From NCBI GenBank assembly GCA_947478935.1, contig CANJXV010000116.1, positions 1 through 7,871 on the forward strand: a stretch of 7,871 bases of DNA. Direction: 5' to 3'. The notes under the pieces were generated by a model. That model was not told the DNA's origin. It was given only the letters and a program-made list of their open reading frames with translations, and ran no database searches. Below, in pieces: positions 1-5,982 of the stretch. The DNA comes from Comamonadaceae bacterium. Its GTDB lineage: Bacteria > Pseudomonadota > Gammaproteobacteria > Burkholderiales > Burkholderiaceae_C. Position numbers and translations under genes: made by a program. Numbering within the stretch: the first letter of the stretch is position 1; each line of letters opens with the position of its first letter.

Positions 1-1436
1 CCGTCGCGGGCGATCATGGCGCTTGATGCGCTGGGACCCCAGGTGCCGCAAGCATAAAGGCGCGGGCCTTGCGGGTCGCCAGCCCAGTGTTTGATGAGCG
101 GCTCCACCCACCGCCAAGCCTCTTCCTGCTCGTCGCTGCGCACAAACAGGTTCAGCCGCCCATCAATGACGTCCAGCAGTAATCGCTCGTACGCACCCAC
201 ACGCTGCGAGCCAAAGCGCTTGGCAAAGTCCAGGTCCAGCTGCACCGGCGCCAGGGCGTTGGCCGCTTTGGCGCCACGCATGTCCTGGCCCTGGGCCAAC
301 AAATGCAATTCCAGCCCGTCTTTGGGCTGCAGATTAATCACCAATTGGTTGCCTGCGTTGGCGCCGGAGCGAAAGATGGCATGCGGCGTAGGGCGGAAAT
401 TGACCACGATGCGCGCATCACGCCCTGCTAGGCGTTTGCCGGTGCGTATATAAAAAGGCACGCCGGCCCAGCGCCAGTTGGCAATTTCGGTTCGCAGGGC
501 CACAAAGGTTTCGGTATTACTGTGCGGGTCCACGCCTTTTTCCTCGCGGTAGCCTGGCGCCGGCGTCCCGGCGCTGGTACCCGCTGCGTACTGGCCGCGC
601 ACCACATCGCTGGTCAGGCTTTCTATCGTCCAAGGCTTGAGGGAGCGCAGCACCTTGAGCTTTTCGTCACGGATGGCGTCGGCATGCGCGTTAATCGGCG
701 GCTCCATGCCGATGGCGCACAACAGCTGCAAGGCATGGTTTTGCACCATATCGCGCAAGGCACCGGTGGTTTCGTAAAACGCGCCGCGGCTTTCCACGCC
801 AATCTCTTCAGCAATTGTGATCTGGATATTGGCGATGTGCTCGCGCCGCCACAGGGGCTCGAACAAGGCGTTGCCAAAGCGCAGGGCAAACAGGTTTTGC
901 ACCGCGGGCTTACCCAGGTAATGGTCGATGCGGAAAACTTGTTTTTCTTCGAAAAAGCGGCGCACGGTCTGGTTGATCGTGCGGTTGGAGGCCAGGTCGT
1001 GGCCCAGGGGTTTTTCCAGCACCACGCGGGTGTGGGGGGTGTTCAAACCGGCAGCGGCCAGTTGCTCGCAGACCACGGTAAACAAAGAGGGCGCGGTGGC
1101 CACGTACATCACCACCGTTTGGGCATTGCGCTCGCGCAACATCGTGGCCAGGGCGGCATAGTCCTCGGGGCGGGACAAATCCATACGCACAAATTCCAGC
1201 AGGGCAGCGAAACGGGAAAACTCCTCTGCGCTGGGGCGTTTGGCCAGTTCCACTTTGTCAAAGCGGGACTGAATGAGTTCGCGGTATTGCGCATGCGATA
1301 GCGCATCGCGCCCTACCCCGATGATCCGGCCACCTTCGTGCAGCGTGCCGTGGCGGAAAGCCTGAAACAACGCGGGCATAAGTTTGCGCCAAGCTAGGTC
1401 GCCGGTGCCGCCAAAGAGGACGAGATCAAAGCTCAT
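1..1436 (-). CDS. zwf: Glucose-6-phosphate 1-dehydrogenase (3' end cut by window edge)
   Basis: Oxidises glucose 6-phosphate to 6-phosphogluconolactone with NAD(P)+, the entry step of the oxidative pentose phosphate and Entner-Doudoroff pathways; cytoplasmic. Reading the minus strand from the ATG at 1436-1434 gives 478 complete codons with no stop, beginning MSFDLVLFGGTGDLAWRKL. The Rossmann nucleotide fingerprint GGTGDL is at residues 9-14, the EKPLGHD segment at 141-147, the signature RIDHYLGK at 169-176, and the DMVQNH segment with the presumed catalytic His at 229-234. The visible end, AMIARDG, matches the usual family C-terminus, so probably only about 5-12 residues are missing (E. coli Zwf is 491 aa). 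It is transcribed divergently from tal across a 123-bp region. No pgl, edd or hexR gene is visible beside it. The N-terminus starts directly at the beta-strand of the fingerprint, which fits a short-leader betaproteobacterial Zwf. Identity is secure from the motifs; cofactor preference cannot be read here. Confidence 0.97.
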   Translation of the reverse strand, partial: MSFDLVLFGGTGDLAWRKLMPALFQAFRHGTLHEGGRIIGVGRDALSHAQYRELIQSRFDKVELAKRPSAEEFSRFAALLEFVRMDLSRPEDYAALATMLRERNAQTVVMYVATAPSLFTVVCEQLAAAGLNTPHTRVVLEKPLGHDLASNRTINQTVRRFFEEKQVFRIDHYLGKPAVQNLFALRFGNALFEPLWRREHIANIQITIAEEIGVESRGAFYETTGALRDMVQNHALQLLCAIGMEPPINAHADAIRDEKLKVLRSLKPWTIESLTSDVVRGQYAAGTSAGTPAPGYREEKGVDPHSNTETFVALRTEIANWRWAGVPFYIRTGKRLAGRDARIVVNFRPTPHAIFRSGANAGNQLVINLQPKDGLELHLLAQGQDMRGAKAANALAPVQLDLDFAKRFGSQRVGAYERLLLDVIDGRLNLFVRSDEQEEAWRWVEPLIKHWAGDPQGPRLYACGTWGPSASSAMIARD

Positions 1437-1458
1437 AATAGGACGCACATAGAATGCG

Positions 1459-1487
1459 GTTACAAGAAATTGGGGATTTATTGTAAC
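1459..1487. promoter_or_regulatory. 29-bp near-perfect palindrome between zwf and tal (candidate operator)
   Basis: The left arm GTTACAAGAAAT (1459-1470) and right arm ATTTATTGTAAC (1476-1487) are reverse complements at 11 of 12 positions, around a 5-nt centre TGGGG; the outer 7 bp match perfectly. It begins 23 bp upstream of the zwf ATG and ends 72 bp upstream of the tal ATG, so one bound dimer could control both genes. On the plus strand it is followed by a T-rich stretch (TTTGTTTC), so a transcribed hairpin or attenuator is an alternative reading. The arms read ACAA...TTGT, the reverse orientation of the TTGT...ACAA half-sites I recall for HexR, so I do not name a regulator. I could not place -35/-10 boxes with confidence. 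Confidence 0.6.
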
Positions 1488-1496
1488 TTTGTTTCA

Positions 1497-1525
1497 TGCC
1501 GGTGCCTGCCAAGCGCTGCCGGTGC
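1497..1525. repeat. 9-bp direct repeat in the tal leader
   Basis: TGCCGGTGC occurs at 1497-1505 and again, identically, at 1517-1525, a 20-bp period or about two helical turns. It lies between the zwf/tal palindrome and the tal ribosome binding site. The pairing on one DNA face could suit a regulator or a leader RNA element. It may also be chance in GC-rich DNA, because GCC/GGT words are common here. Confidence 0.35.
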
Positions 1526-1548
1526 GTTGGAAAACCCCCCGTTTAACC

Positions 1549-1552
1549 GGAG
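1549..1552 (+). promoter_or_regulatory. Ribosome binding site that fixes the tal start
   Basis: GGAG lies 7 nt before the ATG at 1560. This supports starting tal there rather than at the in-frame ATG at 1470, which falls inside the palindrome and would add 30 residues with no resemblance to transaldolase. Confidence 0.75.
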
Positions 1553-1559
1553 CCACACC

Positions 1560-2507
1560 ATGAGCCAACTCGAAGCCCTCAAGACATTTACTACCGTGGT
1601 TGCCGATACCGGCGACTTCAAACAAATCGCCGCCTACCAACCCCAGGACGCGACCACCAACCCTTCGCTGATTCTGAAGGCGGTACAAAAGCCCGAGTAC
1701 GCGCCCATTCTGAGCGCCGAAGTGGCGGCGCACAAGGGTAAACCGCTCGACGAGGTCATGGACCACCTGCTGGTGCACTTCGGCTGCGAAATTTTGTCGC
1801 TCATCCCCGGACGGGTGTCAACCGAGGTCGATGCGCGCCTAAGCTTTGATACCGCTGCGACCGTGGCACGCGGCAAGCGCTTGATTGCGATGTACCAGGC
1901 CCAGGGCATCGCCAAAGAGCGCATCCTCATCAAAGTGGCTTCCACCTGGGAAGGCATCCAAGCGGCCAGTCAACTGGAGCAGGCCGGCATTCGCACCAAC
2001 CTGACGCTGCTGTTTTCTTTCTGCCAAGCGGTGGCCTGCGGCCAGGCTAAGGTGCAGTTGATTTCGCCCTTTGTAGGGCGCATTTACGACTGGTATAAAA
2101 AAAGCGCGGGCAGCACCTGGGTGGAGGCGGACATGACCGGTTCCAACGACCCAGGCGTGCAATCGGTAAAACAAATTTATAACTACTACAAGCGCCATGG
2201 CATTGCCACCGAAGTCATGGGTGCGAGCTTTCGCAATGTCGGCCAGATCACCGCATTGGCTGGTTGCGATCTGCTGACCATCAGCCCCGAGTTGTTGGCC
2301 GGGCTGGCGGCTTCCGACGTACCGCTGCAAGCCAGCTTGCACGCGCCCGCCGCGCTGGCCATGGATATACCGGCTGTGCATTTTGATGAAGCGGGGTTCC
2401 GCTTTGCACTCAATGAAGACGCCATGGCTACCGAAAAATTGTCGGAAGGCATTCGCGCGTTTTGCGCCGATGCGCTCAAGCTCGAAAAACTCATGCTCGC
2501 GGCCTGA
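1560..2507 (+). CDS. tal: Transaldolase (TalB/TalA-type)
   Basis: Transfers the dihydroxyacetone unit between sedoheptulose 7-P + glyceraldehyde 3-P and erythrose 4-P + fructose 6-P, in the non-oxidative pentose phosphate pathway; cytoplasmic TIM barrel. The 315 residues compare with 317 for E. coli TalB, and it aligns by eye along its whole length. Visible landmarks are VVADTGDF with Asp16, QPQDATTNPSLIL with Asn34 (28-40), PGRVSTEVDARLS with Glu89 (83-95), KVASTWEGI with the Schiff-base Lys125, NLTLLFSF, LISPFVGRI and VMGASFRN. All four expected catalytic residues are present. The start at 1560 is chosen because MSQLEALKTFTTVVADTGDF is the family N-terminus and GGAG is correctly spaced before it. 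It is followed 91 bp later by pgi on the same strand and is divergent from zwf. It may be controlled by the palindrome at 1459-1487. Confidence 0.97.
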   Translation: MSQLEALKTFTTVVADTGDFKQIAAYQPQDATTNPSLILKAVQKPEYAPILSAEVAAHKGKPLDEVMDHLLVHFGCEILSLIPGRVSTEVDARLSFDTAATVARGKRLIAMYQAQGIAKERILIKVASTWEGIQAASQLEQAGIRTNLTLLFSFCQAVACGQAKVQLISPFVGRIYDWYKKSAGSTWVEADMTGSNDPGVQSVKQIYNYYKRHGIATEVMGASFRNVGQITALAGCDLLTISPELLAGLAASDVPLQASLHAPAALAMDIPAVHFDEAGFRFALNEDAMATEKLSEGIRAFCADALKLEKLMLAA

Positions 2508-2522
2508 TGCGCGCAAGCGCAT
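2507..2522 (+). other. Small stem-loop at the tal stop codon
   Basis: ATGCGC (2507-2512) pairs with GCGCAT (2517-2522) around a GCAA tetraloop of the stable GNRA class, starting on the last base of the tal TGA. No U-run follows, so it is not an intrinsic terminator. It could protect the tal 3' end or tune tal/pgi expression, but the stem is short and in GC-rich DNA it may be incidental. Confidence 0.35.
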
Positions 2523-2545
2523 TGACACGCTTCTCTTAGACAGCC

Positions 2546-2560
2546 CGCACTCCGAGTGCG
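2546..2560. other. 15-bp palindrome in the tal-pgi gap
   Basis: CGCACTC and GAGTGCG flank a single central C, a perfect 7+1+7 dyad; as RNA it would fold as CGCAC/GTGCG with loop TCCGA. It lies 38 bp before pgi. No T-run follows directly, so termination is unlikely. It may be a protein site, an mRNA processing hairpin, or chance. Confidence 0.4.
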
Positions 2561-2598
2561 CGCGCCCTTGCCCGCTGCTTAGCTAAAAAGGAAAAGCT

Positions 2599-4152
2599 AT
2601 GACCCGTTTGCGTTGTGACCGCGCCCCGGTATGGAGACTTTTGCAAGCCCACTATGCCGCGCATGGCAAAGACTTTGACACGCGCCAGGCTTTTGCAAAT
2701 GACGCAGAGCGCTTTGCCCGCTTTTCGCAACACGCGCCGCATGTGTTTGTGGACCTCTCCAAAAACCGCATCGACACCGCGACCGAAAGCCTCTTGCTGG
2801 ACTTGGCCGATCAATGTTCTTTAAGCACACACCGCGAAGCCATGTTTGCCGGCGAAAAAATCAATACCACCGAAGGCCGCGAAGTCTGGCACGTGCTCTT
2901 GCGCACACCAGCCAATGCCGCCACCGCCAGCGCGCACGAGGCAGCTGAGCTGGCCAAGGTGCATGTGACCCTGGACGCCATGCTGTCCTATGCCGAAAAA
3001 GTGCGCGCTGATGAGGCGATCACCGATGTGGTGAACATCGGCATCGGCGGCTCCGACCTGGGGCCGCAAATGGCGGTGCTGGCCTTGCATGCGTTTGCGC
3101 ATCCGGGCAAGCGTATGCATTTTGTGAGCAATGTCGATGGCCATGAACTGGCCGCCACACTGGCCCACTTGAAGCCGGAAAACACCCTGTTTTTAATTGC
3201 TAGCAAAACCTTCACCACCATCGAGACCATGACCAACGCGGCCTCGGCCAAGCGCTGGTTTGAGGCCAGCGGCGGCAAAAATATTGCCCGCCACTTTGCC
3301 GCGCTGACCACCAATGTGGCAGCGGCCAAGGACTTTGGCATCGACACCACTTTTGGCTTTTGGGACTGGGTGGGCGGGCGCTATTCGCTGTGGTCGGCCA
3401 TCGGTTTGCCGATTGCGATTGCGGTGGGCGCGGCGGGCTTTCGCGAATTTCTGGCCGGTGCACACGCCATGGACAAACACTTTCGCAATGCGCCGCTGGC
3501 TGCCAATGCGCCAGTGCGCATGGGCTTGCTCGATGTCTGGTACCGCAACTTCCACGGCTTTAGCAGTCGCTCGGTCGCGCCTTACCATAGCGCTTTGCGT
3601 CGTCTGCCTGCCTATTTGCAGCAACTGGAAATGGAAAGCAACGGCAAGCGTGTCGATGCCCATGGCGAGGCCCTACCCTTTGGCACTTCGCCCATCCCTT
3701 GGGGCGAATCGGGCACCAACGGGCAGCACGCGTATTTCCAAATGCTGCACCAGGGCACGGACGTGGTCCCGGTGGAGTTTGTCGCGGTGAAAAAAGCGCG
3801 CCACACGCTGGAAGGCCACCACGAGCTGCTACTGGCCAATGTGCTGGCGCAAGCCCAGGCGCTGATGCAAGGCAAGTCTGATGCAGGCGGCCACAAACAC
3901 TTTCCCGGCAACCGGCCCAGCACCGTTCTGCTGCTGGATGATCTGACTCCCGCCAGCCTGGGTGCCCTGATCGCGCTGCAAGAACACCGCGTATTTGTCA
4001 GCGGCGCGCTATGGGGCATCAACAGCTTTGACCAATGGGGCGTAGAGCTGGGCAAAGTGCTGGCCAAAGACATCGCGCCCCGACTGCACAGCGGCGACGC
4101 GAGCGGGCTGGATGGGTCGACGGCGGGGCTGTTGGCGATGATGCGCAGTTAA
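2599..4152 (+). CDS. pgi: Glucose-6-phosphate isomerase
   Basis: Interconverts glucose 6-phosphate and fructose 6-phosphate (glycolysis/gluconeogenesis); cytoplasmic two-SIS-domain enzyme. It has 517 residues; E. coli Pgi has 549, and the difference lies mainly in shortened loops near residue 105 and residue 430. Visible features are VVNIGIGGSDLGP (144-156), the phosphate-binding SKTFTT (202-207), the first family signature DWVGGRYSLWSAIG (256-269), QLEMESNGK with catalytic Glu346 (342-350), GTNGQHAYFQMLHQGT with His377, and the C-terminal signature INSFDQWGVELGK with Lys486. The ATG at 2599 has AAGGA (2588-2592) 6 nt upstream, and its first residues align with the E. coli N-terminus. It follows tal in the same direction and is probably co-transcribed: Tal makes F6P, which Pgi converts to G6P, the substrate of the divergent zwf. 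No active-site residue is missing. Confidence 0.97.
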   Translation: MTRLRCDRAPVWRLLQAHYAAHGKDFDTRQAFANDAERFARFSQHAPHVFVDLSKNRIDTATESLLLDLADQCSLSTHREAMFAGEKINTTEGREVWHVLLRTPANAATASAHEAAELAKVHVTLDAMLSYAEKVRADEAITDVVNIGIGGSDLGPQMAVLALHAFAHPGKRMHFVSNVDGHELAATLAHLKPENTLFLIASKTFTTIETMTNAASAKRWFEASGGKNIARHFAALTTNVAAAKDFGIDTTFGFWDWVGGRYSLWSAIGLPIAIAVGAAGFREFLAGAHAMDKHFRNAPLAANAPVRMGLLDVWYRNFHGFSSRSVAPYHSALRRLPAYLQQLEMESNGKRVDAHGEALPFGTSPIPWGESGTNGQHAYFQMLHQGTDVVPVEFVAVKKARHTLEGHHELLLANVLAQAQALMQGKSDAGGHKHFPGNRPSTVLLLDDLTPASLGALIALQEHRVFVSGALWGINSFDQWGVELGKVLAKDIAPRLHSGDASGLDGSTAGLLAMMRS

Positions 4153-4175
4153 AGCGCTTTTTAAATCGGGCCAGC

Positions 4176-4198
4176 TTGTGCATAAAGCTATTTGTGCA
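4176..4198. repeat. Short direct repeat downstream of pgi
   Basis: TTGTGCA occurs at 4176-4182 and 4192-4198, a 16-bp period, 24 bp after the pgi stop. The second copy overlaps the left arm of the stem-loop at 4196-4219. Two 7-mers this close are mildly unusual, but I can attach no function to them. Confidence 0.25.
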
Positions 4199-4219
4199 GG
4201 GCCCATTTCCTGGCCGTGC
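4196..4219 (+). terminator. Stem-loop after pgi (possible weak or Rho-type terminator)
   Basis: GCAGGGCC (4196-4203) pairs with GGCCGTGC (4212-4219) at 7 of 8 positions around the 8-nt loop CATTTCCT. It starts 44 nt after the pgi stop and could mark the 3' end of the tal-pgi transcript. The following bases (TGAACCTG) are not U-rich, so it does not meet the intrinsic terminator pattern and may only block 3' exonucleases. Confidence 0.35.
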
Positions 4220-4340
4220 TGAACCTGAGGCTCGCAGTGCCCCTTGCTGTGGGCTTCAAATGGCTGTCGCATGTGCGCGCTGGGTGAAAATGCGTCTTCA
4301 CGCAAAAAGGTGTCCGGCCTTCTCTGCGTTCTTGACGTTC

Positions 4341-4344
4341 AGGA
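4341..4344 (+). promoter_or_regulatory. Ribosome binding site that fixes the carboxylase start
   Basis: AGGA (inside AGGAAAG) ends 7 nt before the ATG at 4352. This selects that start over the in-frame ATG at 4244, whose extra 36 residues are Cys/Ser-rich and unlike any carboxyltransferase N-terminus. Confidence 0.75.
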
Positions 4345-4351
4345 AAGCCTC

Positions 4352-5959
4352 ATGCCAGCCCTCAGCTCCCAACTCAATCCCCGTTCTGCCGACTTTGCGG
4401 CCAATGCCACTGCCATGCGCGCGCTGGTGGATGATTTACGCCAGCAGGTAGAAAAAGTGGCGCAGGGTGGCGGCGAGGCGGCGCGGGCCAAGCATATGGC
4501 GCGCGGCAAGCTCTTGCCCCGCGAGCGGGTGCTTAATTTGCTAGACCCGGGCACACCGTTTTTAGAGTTGGCGCCGCTGGCGGCCCTGAATCTGTACAAC
4601 AACGATGCGCCGGGCGCCGGGCTGATTGCCGGTATTGGCCGAGTCAGCGGCGTGGACTGCATGGTGGTGTGCAATGACGCAACGGTCAAAGGCGGCACTT
4701 ACTACCCGATGACGGTGAAAAAGCATTTGCGCGCGCAAGAGATTGCGGCGCAAAACCATTTGACTTGTATTTACCTGGTGGACTCGGGCGGCGCCAATTT
4801 GCCTAACCAGGACGAAGTGTTTCCAGACCGCGACCACTTCGGGCGCATCTTTTTCAACCAAGCGAATATGAGCGCGCAAGGCATTTCGCAAATTGCGGTG
4901 GTGATGGGCAGTTGTACTGCGGGCGGCGCCTATGTGCCGGCTATGAGCGACGAGACCATCATCGTCAAAAACCAGGGCACGATTTTTCTAGGCGGCCCGC
5001 CTTTGGTCAAAGCCGCTACCGGCGAGGTGGTCAGCGCCGAGGACTTGGGCGGCGGCGATGTGCACACGCGCTTGTCCGGCGTGGCCGACCACTTGGCGCA
5101 AAACGATTTACATGCGCTGGCGCTGGCGCGCGAGGCGGTGGCGCATTTGCACAAGCAAAAACACCCACAAGCTCAGTTGCGCCCCGCCCAGGCGCCGCTG
5201 TTTGCGGCCCAAGAGTTGTACGGCGTCATCCCTACCGATACGCGCAAACCTTTTGATGTGCGCGAAATCATTGCCCGTATCGTCGATGGCTCAGAGCTGC
5301 ATGAATTCAAGCCGCGCTTTGGTGCCACCCTAGTGTGCGGCTTTGCGCACATTGAAGGCATGGCAGTGGGCATCATCGCCAACAACGGTATTTTGTTTAG
5401 CGAGTCGGCCTTAAAGGGGGCGCACTTTATTGAGCTGTGCTGCCAGCGCAAAATCCCGCTGGTGTTTTTACAAAATATCACCGGCTTTATGGTGGGGCGC
5501 AAATACGAAAACGAAGGCATTGCGCGCAACGGCGCCAAGATGGTGACTGCGGTGGCGACCGCGGCGGTGCCCAAGTTCACCATCATCATTGGCGGAAGTT
5601 TTGGCGCGGGTAATTACGGCATGTGCGGCCGCGCCTACAGCCCGCGCTTTTTATGGATGTGGCCCAATGCGCGCATCAGCGTCATGGGTGGTGAGCAGGC
5701 CGCCAGCGTGCTGGCGACGGTGCGGCGTGATGGCATCGAAGCCAAAGGCGGGCAATGGAGTGCAGAGGAAGAAGACGCTTTCAAAGCACCCATCAAGGCG
5801 CAGTACGAAGTGCAGGGTCATCCGTATTACGCCAGTGCGCGTTTGTGGGACGACGGCATCATTGATCCGGCCGACACGCGACGCGTGCTAGCACTTGGTT
5901 TGTCGGCAGCGATGAATGCGCCGGTGCCTGATACGAAATTTGGAGTGTTCAGGATGTAA
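4352..5959 (+). CDS. mccB: Acyl-CoA carboxylase carboxyltransferase (beta) subunit, probably methylcrotonyl-CoA carboxylase
   Basis: Moves the carboxyl group from carboxybiotin to an acyl-CoA; in the MCC complex the substrate is 3-methylcrotonyl-CoA, from leucine/isovalerate breakdown. The 535 residues match the usual size of bacterial MccB/LiuB. The N-terminal crotonase-fold half holds GGTYYPMTVKKHLRAQEIA (114-132), YLVDSGGANLPNQDEVFPD (141-159) and the oxyanion segment SCTAGGAYVPAMSDE (187-201). The C-terminal half holds FLQNITGFMVG (372-382), GGSFGAGNYGMCGRAY (414-429) and RFLWMWPNARISVMGGEQAA (432-451), the last being characteristic of MCC-type subunits. The start at 4352 is set by AGGA and by the N-terminus MPALSSQLNPRSADFAAN, typical of the family. 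No alpha (biotin carboxylase) subunit, isovaleryl-CoA dehydrogenase or HMG-CoA lyase gene lies beside it. The next gene, 23 bp on, is an unrelated exported hydrolase. A geranyl-CoA carboxylase beta subunit is the main alternative. Confidence 0.88.
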   Translation: MPALSSQLNPRSADFAANATAMRALVDDLRQQVEKVAQGGGEAARAKHMARGKLLPRERVLNLLDPGTPFLELAPLAALNLYNNDAPGAGLIAGIGRVSGVDCMVVCNDATVKGGTYYPMTVKKHLRAQEIAAQNHLTCIYLVDSGGANLPNQDEVFPDRDHFGRIFFNQANMSAQGISQIAVVMGSCTAGGAYVPAMSDETIIVKNQGTIFLGGPPLVKAATGEVVSAEDLGGGDVHTRLSGVADHLAQNDLHALALAREAVAHLHKQKHPQAQLRPAQAPLFAAQELYGVIPTDTRKPFDVREIIARIVDGSELHEFKPRFGATLVCGFAHIEGMAVGIIANNGILFSESALKGAHFIELCCQRKIPLVFLQNITGFMVGRKYENEGIARNGAKMVTAVATAAVPKFTIIIGGSFGAGNYGMCGRAYSPRFLWMWPNARISVMGGEQAASVLATVRRDGIEAKGGQWSAEEEDAFKAPIKAQYEVQGHPYYASARLWDDGIIDPADTRRVLALGLSAAMNAPVPDTKFGVFRM

Positions 5960-5982
5960 TTGGCATCGCAGGGGGAATAAAA

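Noticed and set aside
522..1301. 259-codon plus-strand open frame opposite zwf
   Set aside because: It is antisense to the secure zwf reading frame, has no recognisable domain, and long antisense frames are expected in GC-rich codon usage.
1459..1487. HexR operator
   Set aside because: The recalled HexR half-sites are TTGT...ACAA with 7-8 nt between; here the order is reversed and the spacing is 15 nt, so naming HexR is not justified.
1470..1559. 30-residue N-terminal extension of transaldolase
   Set aside because: The extension does not resemble the family, its ATG is inside the palindrome, and the ATG at 1560 has a proper GGAG.
1839..2528. 229-codon minus-strand open frame opposite tal
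   Set aside because: It lies antisense to a full-length transaldolase with all its motifs; its composition (Arg/Gly/Gln/His-rich) is typical of a shadow frame.
4151..4160. AAAGCGCTTT palindrome at the pgi stop as a terminator stem
   Set aside because: It is a 10-bp palindrome with no room for a loop, so it cannot form a useful hairpin, although T residues follow.
4244..4351. 36-residue N-terminal extension of the carboxylase subunit
   Set aside because: It has no family similarity by eye, and the ATG at 4352 has AGGA at the right distance and the expected N-terminal sequence.
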